In this document: piece after piece, positions 47,701-62,800 of the stretch
How the letters are laid out: each line of letters starts with the position of its first letter
Position numbering within the stretch: position 1 is the stretch's first letter
Origin: Marchantia polymorpha subsp. ruderalis
Lineage: Eukaryota > Streptophyta > Marchantiopsida > Marchantiales > Marchantiaceae
Assembly: GCA_037833965.1 (NCBI GenBank)
Contig: AP031354.1
Span: 1,280,001 to 1,344,000, forward strand
DNA: 64,000 bases
Direction: 5' to 3'
Notes under the pieces: model-generated
Databases searched by the model: none
The model's input: the letters and a program-made list of their open reading frames with translations, nothing else
Told to the model about the DNA's origin: nothing
Made by a program: the position numbers and the translations under genes

Positions 47701-48915
47701 GTTTGCATCGGGAGATGTATTCTGAGAAATCCTCGATTGCATGCATGCTGCGTACTTCGGTTCCCTTGACTCTTGACACTTGCCTTTGGTCCAAGAATGA
47801 AGAACGATTTATTTTTATGTATGGCAGTGGACTTGCAGCTCAAACAGAGCGTCTGGATAGTCTGATAACTAGCCTTGGGAAGCACACTGGTGACAAGCAG
47901 CTACTACAGCAGACTTCTCGGAAAAGCTCACCTTCTCAGCTGAAGGACATGGAGGAAGAACAAGCCAGCGAGGGTGACTTCCTTCTCGACGTTCCGGAGA
48001 ACGGTTACAGTTCTGGTACAGAGTATTCTTCAATAATTCCCCCTGGCACACACGTCTCTTAGTAGGTTATGGCAAGTCATTGCCCAAGTGCATTCCATGA
48101 GCATGATGAAAGTTGTGTCTTTCTTGAAAGCTGTCTTATCTTTGCGCATGTCCTTGTATCGGCAACACTGCAAATGTTGGTCAGAGAATGGATCACTTAT
48201 TCGAACCCGTAATGTCGGTTGTCCAGGAAAATTTTTACGTGATGAGGGCCCTGGACTTTTAATGAAGGACCTCTCAGTAACCACCCCTAACATGAAGAAC
48301 ATGATAATCAAAGATCTCAACGTTTCGTTGGCTCCGGGCGAAACTCTGCTAGTCATGGGACCTTCAGGTTGTGGCAAGTCTTCTCTTCTCCGCGCCATTG
48401 CAGGTCTGTGGAACAGAGGAAGCGGTCTGTTGCAAGCGCCGCCCCTGTCTGAAAGCCTTTTCCTCCCCCAGAAGCCCTATTTGCCACTGGGACCCCTTCG
48501 TGAGCAGCTGCTCTTTCCTGGTAAGAAAGGGTCTCACCACACGGAGATAGACCTTTTCAATGTATTGCAGTCGGTTGCTCTCAGTGATCTGCCCGGGAAG
48601 GTAGGAGGCTTGGATACAGTATGCGATTGGGGAGGTATCCTGAGTGCAGGAGAGCAACAAAGGCTGGCCTTTGGCAGGCTCTTCTTGCATCAGCCTGAAA
48701 AAGCTTATTTGGATGAAGCTACGAGCGCTTTGGATGCAGTGAACGAAGCCAGGTTATATTCCCTTTTACAGGAGACGGTTCCCATGTACGTTTCAGTTGG
48801 ACACAGGCTTTCTTTGGTTAAATATCACACGCATGTTCTGGAGTTCATCGAGGATGTGGGATGGAGGTTTTACAATCGAAAGGAGTTTGAAAACTCACGT
48901 TATCCTACCTCTTAG
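44705..48915 (+). CDS. ABCD2: ABCD2-like half-size ABC transporter (SbmA/BacA-type membrane domain)
   Basis: Ten exons join in phase into 628 aa: 44705-44897, 45202-45350, 45607-45667, 45936-46095, 46263-46368, 46664-46771, 46951-47091, 47319-47410, 47828-48015 and 48227-48915. Residues about 60-390 form the ABC_membrane_2 domain (FSTAISEKN, LALEWRIWLSD, LDNPDQRI, EADFRYSLVRIRDNAESIAF, FGVIAQ). The nucleotide-binding domain has Walker A GPSGCGKSS, Q-loop LPQKPYLPLGPLREQL, signature LSAGEQQRLAFGR, Walker B KAYLDEATSALD and H-loop SVGHRLSL. The closest family I know is Arabidopsis ABCD2, a plastid-targeted relative of bacterial SbmA/BacA; the substrate is unknown. The N-terminus is short (about 60 residues before the first membrane segment), rich in Ala/Ser and could be a brief transit peptide. 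The third and fourth exon junctions are inferred from homology; other borders are clear. Confidence 0.88.
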
Positions 48916-50839
48916 AGAAACTAGTTAGAGAGTTTACTTTCTTTCATCAACAACCATTCATTGGATCAGCAAAATTGAGGCCAGATTCTTTAATGGCAGT
49001 CTCGAGCTACAATTAGACAACACCACCTGTAGGTAGAGAATCTTCTGTCCAGAGGCTTGTGAATTTGCCGGATGAAATATCCAGTGTCAAGATGGTTCAG
49101 TAGACGTTACGCCATGGCCGAATGAGATTGTCAGCTTAGTAAAGTTCTCTTCCTTTCCTATCTTGCACTTCACAATCCGAGGTATTATTACACCTCTCCG
49201 AAACCGTTTTTTAATGCGCATGTTCTCAATTTTTAAGTGATCTCTTTGGAAGTTTCAAACTGTATAGTGCAGTTGTGCGTAAGACTGTTCCAACAGATAT
49301 GGTCGCCTGCAATTTCGCCTACTCTTTTTCTATTTTCGTATACTGTGGAGGATCTTCAGGGTTTCTTTCGTTCTGTATGATGTTTAATCATTAATTTAAT
49401 CTGTGATGCGTGAAAGGCTAAGTTTCACAAGTTAATAATAACCTTGTTTGGGTTCTGTTATTAGCACTTGAGTGAAAGGTTTTATGGGAAGGAAGCATAT
49501 AGAGAGAGGAAACACGTGGAGTTGAAGAGCCTCATGCACCGTAACTGAAACATTCCCTCATTATTTATTACATCGTTCAGTATAATCTGTTGGCGACAAT
49601 TGTTTCGTTGTTGATCAATTGATTGTTTTTCTTAATACTTGTTTTCTAATAAGTCACTAAGTTTTCTATATATTTTCTTGCTTGATTATTGATCTTATTA
49701 TTTGATGATGAATATGTATGTCTCGTAAATTTTTTTACCTGTATTTACATCACCGTAAGTATACATTAGTTCTTGAATGACTTTGTAGCACTTTACAATC
49801 ATTTATCAGCCGAGATATTTCCCAAGTATTTGAACTCAACTGTTGATCATGGTAAGCCCCATGCAAAGTCTACTGCGTATTATCAATGTTCGCGAATAGG
49901 CAATAAATACCACGCTTCTTCCATAACGATGGTACGGTATTAACACGGCGAAGTAAAGTTCACGTAATAACTTCATAACGGCAGAAAAGTACGAAGTTTT
50001 GTGAGAGCAAGTTCTGAAAGCATGTGGATGAGAGTTTCTATTTCAGCTAGGCGAAAATAGTACACCTTAAAACCATTCGGCACTCGACCTAGTAACATCG
50101 GCGTAACATCCAGTTCTTGTAGTAAAGATGTCCACTTATATAGAAGGGAATAGCAGTGGTCCGGGTGTTCCAGGTGAAAATGCAAAGAAGCTACGCTCGT
50201 CTTGTATGAATCAGCCCGACTGCAACAGTGACCTAATCTTGGGTGCAAAATGTTCGAAGAATTTTGAACGAGAACAATGTAATGCACTTCTCCTTCCTGG
50301 TGCTTCTACGTAGGCATCTGGTGAGCTAGATTTATCGGCAAAAATCTAACAAAATCACACCGAAGACGCAGCAAACTCGGACAACAAAGAAGATTTCCTC
50401 CATTCAGGTTGATTGGGGTCATAATTTTAGATGGATCGGATCCAGTCGCTCGTCCTTCGAGTTGCGAAGAGCAGGGAATCCTATCCAGAGTCGATACATC
50501 CGACTCTTCTTAAATCATTAGCAAGTTGAGAGGTGTGAATTACATACGTGTGTCTTTATTCCTGGGGAGAAGTAAAACAAATAAATGGATTTGACGTATC
50601 TGGTGAAAGAATAAAGTAGGAAAACTCTCCTATAATACAAAGAAAATGTCCGCATTGATGACGATAATGATGCCTCCGGGTACACTTAAGTACAAGCAAC
50701 TCTCTTCTCCTTTCGTCTCATCTATACTCCTGTGATGTACAAAACCCCAAACCTAATGTTTACACAAAAATCATGACTAGCAGAGCCTCACTTTTACAGT
50801 ACAGTACTAAACAAACGCTAGAGTTCAATTGAAACTTGA
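48916..50839. other. Convergent intergenic region
   Basis: This lies between the 3' ends of the ABC transporter (+) and the spatacsin-like gene (-). It contains AT-rich 3' sequence and short unassigned frames (for example 49973-50287, -). No gene was recognised. Confidence 0.5.
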
Positions 50840-53800
50840 TTACATTATGGGCAGATATGCACCCCCATGACCTTTCCTCAGAATTAGGGGGCCAGCAGTG
50901 GCAGGCATGATATCAAGTGTGCGCATGCAGGCATCCACGACCTCTGAAAATCCCGTAGCAAAAGTTGCAAGTTGTAGTCGATCCTTCACATCACGAGTGT
51001 GTTTCAAGAGTGACCTGAATGACTTTTTCATATACATAGCCAGCTCCAGCGGCACCCCTCCTGGAGCAAGCCACCTTGAGCTGGATGCTTGATCACCACC
51101 TCTAGCCGTCAACTCTGATCGATAAAATCGTGAAATCTCCAAGAGCATATTGTGCGTCAGTGGCAACGCTGCAATAAAATCATTCAAAAACTGGTCGATG
51201 CGTCCGGGCACAAGCATTTGATTCCATATAACCAAAACCCATTCAGCTGACTGATTCAACGAATAGGCTTCGGCTACAATCAAGGCTTCCTGGAACCGAG
51301 GCCGATCAACAAGCAAGCACCGAGCGGCAGTGTCATTACGCTTCAGCCAATCAATCTCTGGAAGTCTCAACTGAAGGGAAATGAGTTGGGCCTGCGCGCA
51401 GCACCACCTGGTCTTGTTCCCCGCTTCTAAACCCGAGTATACTCTCGCTGCTTCTACAAAGAACTTCATAATGTCTAAGTATTCCTGCGTCTGATCTGCT
51501 TCCCCATTCGGTTTCTGAGTGCACTGTTCAAGCAAATTTATACCTCTACTTTCCAGTAAATCAGCCATCTCAAAATTCATACTGAAGTTGCTGTAGACCT
51601 GAGAAAAAAAATTTACAATGTCGTTAGCATGATCACAATGTATTGATCACCGAAGGCGATCAAATCGTTGAGAGGTTAGCCTCGAGTTGAAGCTATTTAA
51701 ACAAAAGAGGACTAGGGTGAAAACAGTCAGCAGAATGTAGATCAGTATAAAGTCTGCTTCATGAGTGAGGTATACGAACCATAGCGAAAGCATCTTGGTC
51801 AAGAGGATTGAAGTGTTTCAGCGCAGATAATACTGCCATACGGAACCCTCGTACAGAGGCAGAAGACTCCAAAGCGGGATCCACAACTGCACGTTTTTTG
51901 AGCAGAAGCTCTAATTGCCCGTTCTCAATGAGCAGATCCAGAATGAAACGTAAAGACTGGAAATTACTGATGCCAGTTACCAGGCGTGCCAGTGATGAAA
52001 AGTCCCCTTCAGATACATAGGAGTCTACCCGTGTAGCCGCTAGTGCCACCAAAACGTCGACTCCGTCGAGACATGCAGAAGACTCGTAGTACTGATGGGC
52101 TAAGATAATAAGTTCCACCTGCCAAAAGAAAAGAGATGAACTTGAGCTCGTTGTAGACAAGAACTATTTCCAGATAGGACGATCTGAGGTCTAAGCCGCC
52201 AAACCAGACGCTGGATTGTTAAGCTAGTATGACACTCACCTCACAGGCATGGGGCATGTCTCGGCCACTTATGACGAGCCGCATGAGCGCATGACCAATT
52301 TCTGGCTCCGAGGGACAAACTTTTGCCCAACGTACAAAATCTGAAGGCCTCCAAAGGAGGGGAGCAGGGCCTTCCTCTCTCTGTTCGGAATCCATGTACC
52401 CGCCTCGGTGTGCAGCCAACAGACCCTAGAGACAAGGAAAAACGCATCCTTTCATTATTTGACTGGCTCTTTGCATTCCGAACAAGGTGAACACGATTAG
52501 GTAAGGTAGACTTCAGAGTAAAGCGGTAAGAAAGTACCTTCAAAAATGATTCTGCAAGTATACGGGCAATGCTTGCTGGAATCATAGTATGATTCGAAAC
52601 CAGTACTTTTGCCTCCTCGAGGGCATCTTGACCCTTGAGAGCAAGAAGTTGTAGCAGCTGAGTGGGCTGTTTAGAAAATGCTTCATTGAAAGGCATCACA
52701 AGAAAGTTTGCGATCTGTGCTACAGCGGAAATTCTACGAATGAGGCCCCGTCCACAGCCCTCTCTACAGCCACTCATCAAAACTTTAAACACCTGCAGGT
52801 CGCAAAGAAACAGTCAGTTGAAAGGTACCACAGTCCACCGAAACATATGGCTTATCGGGAGCATCTGGTGGCGTGAGGAATGGACTGAGAAACCATTTCC
52901 TGGAAACATGTAGAAACTCACCTCCATTGGAGTAACTGATGATAGATCTTCAAGTAGCTTCTCAGACTTGAGATAGTCAACAATTGTCGGCTGAATTATG
53001 GACGTCGTGACAGCGCCTTTCGTTGTTGGAGTCGACAAGCCTGCTACTTGCAACGCAGCCTCGACGAGTGATAACTCGAGGGGCACATGTCCTGGTGAGA
53101 GCTTTTGCTGCAGTTGTTTTGCTGCAGAAACCTGCCCAACTTCTAAAAGAGCAAGAACGGCTCGTTCAACTTCTCGTTCACCGACTCTTTCCTCCCAGCT
53201 AGCGACAATGTCCTCCGCCTTCGGCGGAAGATCATCTGATACTGCTTCTTGACTCCCATTCTTCCGCTCTCCTCTTGCTCTCCCTGGACTATCCTCAGAA
53301 TCACTGGCCGTGCTTTCTGAAATGTCCAAGTGAATGCGTTTGACTTGGGCTTGTTCCTTCGCACGGCGCTTAAACTTTGACGAGGCGGTCTTAGTTGGCG
53401 AAGAACCAGTGCCGGTATCTAGACTCTGAGCTCGGCCTAATCCTTCTGCATCCAACTTTCTAAGATTCGACCTCTTCAAGTGGCTGTCCACTACTGCGAC
53501 TGCAACGGCGGTGCGATCTACTGGATTCACCGCAGCTGGATTGCTTGCGCATATTTCATGGCTTAGACCTCCGACAGGGGTAGATTGCATAGACACTAGC
53601 GACGTGGAGTACCTTCCATCCTGAGTTTCTACAGAGGATTCGACGGCAAGCAGCCATACTCGAGTCTCTAGTTCGTGGAGAAGATGCAAAGGATACACCC
53701 TGCCGTTCAAAGAGACAGTGCATTAGCCAACTGCATGAAAAATGCAATACGTAAAACAAATACTAGTTGATTTACAAAAGACGATAGATGAAAGTCCTAC

Positions 53801-56800
53801 TCACAACCAGAATCATTTAGTCACTAAATTGAACTTGAAGGAGACGAGATGACAAATGAATCCAGAATAGAGCTTCCTTACGGGGAAGTGTTGGTGATTG
53901 AACCGCTCAACCACTGAAGAGCCAGAAGCAAGATATTGTGCAGTTCTGTAGATGAAACTTCAGCCTCTACCGCATCTGCATGCTTTAGAAAAAACTTTCC
54001 TGCCTGGAAAAGACATAGATAAAAAGATGTTAAAATATACTTCATTTGAGGTTTATATTGACATTAAACAGCCAGTTCTTAGTGTTAACCTGAAGCTCAG
54101 AAAGTGAGACCATTTGCTATGGCAAGTATCTTTCCAGGTTTTGACTATGAACATCGTCTAAAGGACGTGCCTTAAACAACCCTCGAACAATGTGAAAAAC
54201 AGCAACTACATAAATCCGTAAGTATTCAAGTTCGAGACGAACCCGAAGAGCTGGGAATGCATGCATGGTAAAGAGAGCCTGGCAGTGATTCCAGAGAGCA
54301 ACTCGCTCTTCAGGCACATCCCATAAAAGCTCTCTCCACTCTGTAACCATAGCTTCAGCCTGCATGAAAAGAACGACCGATAACTTCAAAACCTCATCAT
54401 AGAAAAGTCAAGCAACATATGTGTAGGAACTGAGCCCTCACTAACTTTAATGATATGGCATGGAACCTTTTTCTGTGAAAACATCAATAAATGACAACCA
54501 TCACCTGTGTTTCAGTCACATGATGAAGAGAGGAACCGCCAGAGCTAAGATCAAGTTGACGGGCCCAACTACGTGCCTGCTCCCACTGTCCACTTTTCTC
54601 TAGAGCATCCAAAAGTCCTTCATCATCAAGATTAGTCCCATCTGTCACCAACTCTGATCCTTCTCGCAAAGCAGGTTCCGCAAGCTGTATCTTCCAGTAC
54701 AATCGGCGGAACCGCATAGCTGCATGACCTCCATCACCAAAGTCGGACCCTGATAAAAGCTGAAGAAGGCATCTACGTTCATAAGCAGATGTGCATGCTG
54801 CATGCATAGCGTCAGCAGCGGCAACAGCAGCTTTAGTAATCCAGGCTGAATTACTCTTCGCACTTCTACTTGGCACGTGTTGCTGGTGCGTCTCCTCCTT
54901 CAGAAGAGCAGTAAAAGCAGCAAGATGGGCAGACGCTTCTGATATTCGCATTTGTGAGAAAGCCTGAAAAACACCATCGAAAAGTAAAGATATTGCAACC
55001 AAACGGTTATCAAATCAAGAATAACAAATTTCGAAACAAGCGAGACGAAGTGTATCGAGTAAAATCTGTAAATGCTAGAAACTCACCTGCAGGAATCGAA
55101 GGAAAGGAAGAAACGATGAAGCTGGTGTAAAAAGATCGAACGCTCTCAGCAAAGGGAGAAACCTTTGCTGCTCACACAACACAGCCACCATGGCCGCCAA
55201 AGACTCTTGCTCTCCAGCTCCATCTGTCACAAAAGACGAGCCCTCGCCGGTTGTTTGTCCTTTCTGTCCTATGGTTGACGAGTTCCATCCTGTTTGACTC
55301 GGCTGGCTGCTGGAACCAGCAGCAGAACTTGTTGAGGCTACATCCTCCTGCTGAGGCTGCTGTCCTTCCAATGGAGCATTGGCCTCTTCAGGTGACATCC
55401 GCCGTCTCCTTTTAGCGCATGTTCGACTGAACCTGAACCCACTTGTGCGGCTACTACCTGCTAAGGCATTTGTAGCTTCCACAGCAGCTCCAACACGCGC
55501 AGATATCTGTGCTGCAGCGTCTGATACTTGGATGGCTGAAGTCTCCCTGTAAAAGTAAATGTCGTTGGTTAAGAACATACGTATGTTCAGGCACGATTGC
55601 AATTACACAAGGGTATAACTCGAAAACAAAGTAAGAGAATCCAAAGCGCAGACCTTGCAGCCGTAATTTCCAACCACACAGTCAGGCAAGAAAGAGGAGT
55701 AGCATCGCTGAAGCAGGAAGCCACGACAGCTAATAGAGGCCATCGCAGATCCTTTGCTTTGGTCAATAGAGCTTTTCCTGCGCGCTTGCTGCTTTGCTCA
55801 CACTCGGCCAGAAGACTGAAAAGCTCTCCAGTCATGCCCATGTTAGGAATTGCAGATGTGAATGGTGAGCCAAGCGAAGAACTCCCTGATGATGTTCCTG
55901 TTGATTTTTCTGAGGTCGGATTAGGAAGACTTTTCAATACAGTCAGGAGATGGCTTTGCAATCTCGCATCTGTAAATTCTTTGGCAACCTGTTGCAGAAT
56001 TTCGCCACTTACTGGTTAGAAACACATACATTGCCATGTATGGTGCAGCTTACACAACCAGGACAGAATGTGAAAGAAGTATATGAAGCCTCATATACCG
56101 AGTGCAAAGGTGATTTGATTTATTACCACTGTGCGTAGGGTGTCAAGAGGGCAACCTTCCAGTTGAGCTTCTGAGAGAAATCCGACCTGTGCCACATCAA
56201 ACAAGGTGAAATCCACGTTTATTTCCAAGGTGTAGCTGACCCATAACTTCCGAGAACGACTAAAGTCACATATACACGCGTCGCTTATACCACTTTACAA
56301 GGGGATTAGACTTGAAAAGAGCAAAGAAGTTGAATAAAAGGTTGGCATCTATTGCGGATTGTCACTACTATCTGAATTGGTAGAGAAGCTTAGCCAATTT
56401 CTGTCAAAAATCGATTGCATAAAAATTCAAAAGATTACAATCTAGAATTCTTGCTGTTCAAAATCATCGTACCCAGTCATTGTCTCTTGCAAGAGTTGCC
56501 AAATAAGTTGTGCTCAAAGGTAGGTGGTGGGCGCGACAGAAAGCTGTCACAAGACTCCACCTTTCACTCATTGACCGCTGCATTGCTCGAAGTTGAGACC
56601 CATCACCTTGTCCGCTATGTAACCAGGCCCCTGGACTACCACCTTCAACCCTTCTCATACCTTCATCTTTGAGGCTGGCCTTCTCAAGATATTGCAACAC
56701 AGTGACCAAAGCTTGACTTGGTCTACGACTTCGAGAGGCCTCTGGTTTGGATGATAGCATTTCAACACCAGCATTCAAGTACTCGTCTGCCAGTGCTTGA

Positions 56801-59800
56801 GCAAGCAAATTTGCCATGTCAGCACCATAAGCTTTAACCCAATTTGTAGTCTCTCGTGTAACACCTGGACCACCTCCAGAAGGAACAGGCTCGATTTGAT
56901 CATGAACCTTGCAATATTCAGATATGCGCCTCAATGCGGCCACATCAAGACGCAACACGTTTGCAGATAGCCCACAAAGCTCACAGAAGAATGCACAAGC
57001 AGCAACAACCACGGGATTCTCATACTGCATAATCGCTAGGGGCGCAACCTGCACTCACCAAAGTTCAGTTATTTAGAATACAACTTTCCAACGATGCTTA
57101 CTCTGGAAAACAAAATCAACATTCGCAATTAATACATTTCGAATTTAATCTACTAATTTTGGCATTAGCATTGTCATTTACCGTTGCTAAAAGCTTCTCT
57201 TCGTGTGCCGAAAGTGGTCCCAACAGACTTTGCATTTCCGATGAAGTTAATGGTGGATGTCCCACTTTGCTGCCAGCGTCATGAGAAGCAAAAGCTCCGG
57301 ATTGGATTCTGGAGCCAAGTAAGCTATTGAATGCAGCGAGTGCACGGCCTCGCCGAAGATGATGCTCCAGCCCCAGCCCTGTGTCCTGAAGAATGACAGA
57401 AGAGAACTAAGTGAGAATTTCAGGGCCTGTACAACTCAAAATCTTCACCCCAAACGATTTTTGGTTGAAGAGATTGAGAACTCTAAAGCTCGAGATCACA
57501 ACCCACTCCACTCATTGTGACGAAAGAGAAATTGCTAATAGAGATGATTAGCGATTGCTGCCTACGATTGGTCTGTGATTCGGATCATGATTATTGCTTG
57601 CTATGGGAAAAACACTTCAGCACGTGTCTTCAGAGAAGATCAGCGACGGAGGTCCAAATATGTCAGGAACGATTCTAACCTCCGTGGACGGTGCATATAA
57701 TTCTTCCTCGATAGCTTTCTGAATACTCTCCTCCCAGGCAGCAACCTGAGACTCCAACATGTTCAGCTCTGCCGCATGACCTTTCTCTCCAGAAACAGTA
57801 CCCCTAGAAGGAGCCTCTATTCCTCGCTGCACCGCCATTTGCACACCACCTGCCGGTCCCTGCTCCGATGAATCACCAAGATAGTGAGAGAGCATACGCA
57901 TGTAGGAACAACCCGAGAGCAAAAATTTTACAGGCTCACGATCTCTTATGCATTGATATGATACCACAAGAAGACCGTCCACTAGATCTTACCTGAACAG
58001 AAAGCTGTAAGAGGCGCCGCACTCGTTGAGGAAGCCATCTTGGCATCATCTGAAGTAATGAAGTGTCGCCACTAGCAGAAGAGAATAAACCCTCTCGCCA
58101 GTGGAGGTACTGAGCCAATCCACCACTACTTCCTGCTCACAAGACAGCAGCCGAGACTCAGAAACCTCAAAACTCCAGACCCTTCGAAAGTAAAATTGGC
58201 GCTATTCTTGTCAACTCTAGTCTCCATTTGCCCTGCAACAACTCTCTTACGTTTAACTAGACAGAAGGACTACAGTGCATGACTAAAGTATTGCATTGAG
58301 TAGAGATCTTGTATACCCTCAAACTGACGCTTGATTCACTGTGCAACATGTGTAATATATATGAAGTTATATATGTGATATATATCTCCCATAAGGTAAA
58401 ACCATTACCTGCTTTCAAAGAACTTCCACTGGAAGAGCCTCGCGTATCATGTCCAAAGCATGTCACGACCAGAGAACGCCAAAGTGTGGGAAACCGCTGT
58501 AATCCCGGCTGTAGGTTTTCGAGAGTACACTGCCAAGATGGTCCACTGTGTCTGCTCACGCTTCCTGGACATAAACACTTTTGCAGAGGGACTGGGGCAA
58601 ACATGAGCGTTGAAAGTGCCATGATCTCCCCTCCAGCTTCAGCCATGTCGTCAACAGTGGGCAGGAAAACATCCAGGTCCGACACCTCGAAATGTCTTCC
58701 TGGGCTTTTACTGGGAGCGAGGATCGTCCGGGCGTTGGCAAATGAGGCATCGTACTCGCGACGTTGAAGCCGTGAGTAGAGCAACCACAAAGCCCACTGA
58801 CAATCACCCTGCAAAGCAGAACAAAGTCCACAATGAGACTAGAGTAAAACAGGTAACGCTGAAAGAGCTCCTACAACGAGTCACAAATCTCAAATCAAAG
58901 TCAAAGACAAGTTCTTCTGAGTGACCAGAGCTAAAGTGAGACCACAAAGATAAAGAATGATCACAAAGAAACCTACCACAAGGGCCTGCATGACGGAGGC
59001 GGATCCCTTGTCAAGAGCTAAGGAGTGATGATCAAGATAGAGTTCCAGCATATGGGGTAAATTATGCCTCACACAATGCTGGACGGCCAGCTCATGAATT
59101 GCACGCACTGCATCCTTATGCAATCTGCTGCCCTTTGTGGGACCTGAAACCGTTCCGTGAAGAGAACCGTCTTTGCTTCGACTGTTCGAGACCCTTCCTC
59201 CGTATCGATGGTAAAGCAAACCAGCCCTGGCGAAGAGGGACATAATTTCAAGGGTCCCTTTCCAGTAAGCTCGAAGGAAGATATGATTTTTCACTAGTCT
59301 CTCCTCAATCATTTGCCACATCCACGTGCTACAAATCGGTGTTAAATCTAGAGCCAAAACATGCACTTTCGGAACAACTGCTTCAACAGCTTCCACATCC
59401 AAATCCGACCAATCCTGTCCAGCGTGCCCTGTATAAGTTGGGATTCCAGGGAATGGTAAATTTTCGGCAGACGATACAGAATCATCACAATCAAGCTGGA
59501 CGTGAAGCTCTCCTTCTCGAAGTACGTATGATGGTACCGTATCCAACAGTGTAGCAACTTCTTCCCAATTATGATGGGCAATATTGAACTCCAATCGAGC
59601 CTCCCAGGATATGAGCTGCCCGGTCAAGAGAGGCTGCTCCAAAAGAATCTGAATCAAAGTAGACAAAAAGGTCAGCGGTGAAATACACCTCAAAAGAAGA
59701 TGGTCGAAACTTATATTCCAAGACTTTTGATCAAGTTAGAAAGAATATCGACTATGTAAACAATAGTACTCCAAAGATGCAATGCATACGTGCTTCCTGT

Positions 59801-62800
59801 TCATGATCTCCATTTACTGAAAAACCAAGTTAATAACCATTCCAGGTGTAATTTGAACTCAGCAGCTCTGAAAAATGTCTACTAACCCGATCAACTGTAA
59901 GCTGATCCCAATGCTGAAGCCAGACAGCTGCTGCGGCCCAATAGCCTGTGGAACTAGAATCCTGCAGCTGAGTGACTTCCAGAATTCCAGGTTCGTCGAT
60001 CATGCTCCAAGACCCGAGCACAACCCCATCCACCTCTCCACATTTTATGGTCAGACCATCATCTGCACCCATGTCCAAAAATAGAAGTAACTCTACCTCT
60101 TCATTCACAGATGATCGCTCATCAGAGTCTGGTGAGGCTCTCAGAAGCTGCTGGCGAGTTCTATATGTGCTCCAAAAACTGCTGCTTGGGTAGATTCTCT
60201 GTTCATGTAGCAATAAGGAACCATTAGCTGAGTGCTTTAGGATATCTCCAGTTGCATGCTTCCACCCATTGCCAACATGAGCACGCCCGGTTATCTACTA
60301 CAGGATGACTAAGTCGCCCAGGACAAACGTGCGTTACTTCTATAACAAGGTTAGTTTGTTTGTTTGCCCGTCAAAAAGAGGTTTTCGATAAGTTCAGTGC
60401 CGAAACTTTTAGCTGCTTCAGCTATGAATTAAAAACCGAATCACAAGTTTAGAAATCAATGAACTATTGCTAATTTTCGACAATCTGTACTGCAATGGTG
60501 ATTATAAACAGGAATGGTACCTCAGTTAGAGAGACTCTCTCTAGCAGCTGAAAGTCGTTTAGAGTGAGGCAACGAAGCCGTTGCAACTCCTTCACGACTT
60601 GACCACGTAAAAATCGTCTCAAAGTTCCCAAAGCCAACTCCCGCAAAGCAATGTCAATATCTTCTCCTAGTCTTCTCAACGCAGCCAGTGCTACTCCAGT
60701 TTTACCCTGTAAAACGATGGATGAAAATTGACAAATAATGAGTAGAAGAAAGTTAAAAAAAACACAATTGATCGAGGTAAGAGTAAAACGAAGAGGCTCA
60801 AGCAGTACAACAAAGGTCAAATAAAAGCACACAACGAGCTACAAGATCTGAAAAAGTGCGCTAATTGAAAATGTAGGACTAGGCACTTCCGTACACTCAA
60901 AAGGACCCAAGACGAGCCTATTTCACACTTTCCAATGACTGAATCTTAGATCTAAAGCAAAACTTTTTTCCTGCAGGTGGTTTCCGATTCAGAATAGTAA
61001 GATCTGCAAGGAACAAAGCTTTAACCTATGTAAAATGAAAACGCTGACCTTGCAGAGAAGTTCGTACACAATGCCGCGGCCTATATGCAAGAGTTCAGCA
61101 AACACATCGTCGTCGGAGTTGGATGACCGATCCTCGGAGCCGTCATTCTCAGCTTTCCTTCGTAAGCGGTGTAACTGGGCAACGGCCAAGGCTAGTCGGC
61201 CTGATGCTTTTAGAGCATCCTTCACAATTCCGTAAGCATCGACATTGTCCTTCTCCCAACGAGCGAACATCTCGCTAGGGCTTTCAAGTGGGGAACTTCT
61301 CCTGGTGCCTTTAAGACTATCAGCTCCAGGTGGGGAAAGCTCCCAAACACCACCTGGACCAACAAACCCGCCTGTGGCCACGAGTGCACTCGAAGATGAA
61401 GGACCAAGAAGAGTTGAATCTTGAGCTGAGATACTTTCATCTGCTCGGAAGCTCGTAACCATATCTTTCATCTCGCCCACTCCTCCTTGTTCTTGTGGGA
61501 AGGAAACCAAATATTCTTCATTGCCTTCTTCAATAACATCTAAATTTGGCCTGCCATCTGTGGGTATGTAAACTCCATCACCCCCAGCTGAGTCACCCTG
61601 CATGGATCAGTCCGAGTAGAATCAAAATCTATCTGAAAGGCACCAACCTGTTTTTGATAGGAATACCACAGATAGAGTACAAGAACAAGACGAGATGATT
61701 GCCTGCCTATGACTGATTGCCTAGAGTTTGACTAAGTTAACTTATTGCCAGAAAACAGAGATGCAGCCACGTGATGAGCAGCAACAAGAACGATTTTCTA
61801 GATATTTGTACAGTATTTGTTCACAGATCATGCTGTGAACAAACACACTGACAGAGAATAGGCAACTGACACACACGAAGTTGGACAGTTTGAGAACTTC
61901 TTGAGAACAAACCAAGACCTTCTTGCGATTTGGACCTCTCCTTTTCGCTTCCAATCGATCTTGCAGGTTCCGTATCACTTCAAGAAAGCGAGCCAATTCA
62001 ACCAAACCAATGGTGGTTTTATACTTGCTTGGCTCAAAGGAAGATTCAGCGGGGAGCTGTTTAGAGGCAAAATCGGTCCCCTGACGTTGCTCGCGACCAC
62101 GGTCCCATCCCTTCATTCCGTGCTGGCGAACCAATTTTGTTGTAAAAGAAGCTGCCAAGGATAGCAACCTGCAGACCTCATTTAGATGATTAAAACAATG
62201 CTGGAGAAGAGTACAGGACAATGCTGCGTGAGGACTGCATAATCTTGCCCGTCTTGGACAGAATAAGAATTCAATGTAGATGTACCCAAATCACTGTTTT
62301 TTAATGCTCGATCTACATGCGCTATGAAACGATCACGCTCAAACCGAGGACATTTTGAAGATGAACTTAATATCTATTCCAAATTACTAGTTTAAGTGAA
62401 AAACCTGTAACTCATATACAGTAATAGCATCATATCTTAATACACTTTTTGCATCAAAATATTTCACTGACTACCTGGATATATCCACACATTCTGGTGG
62501 AATCTACCGAACACATGGAAGTAAAACGTGAACGACATACTTAAAGTAGAACTAGAACCCCGAGCTCAAGAAGGTCAAACAGTATAAAACTAGTTCAATA
62601 CATATAAGAGTCACCGAGCAACATCTGAGACTACTTATTAGACTAGCTTTTTCAACCGTCACTCTTGTCTGGCGTTCGAACAGACCTAGTATGTGACGTA
62701 GAATAACAGAAGCATGTACAGAAGCCATGTCATCAACAGAGGGACCTAAATGTATGTATCCAAATTCACTAATATAAAAGTCATCAACATCGCTCATAAG

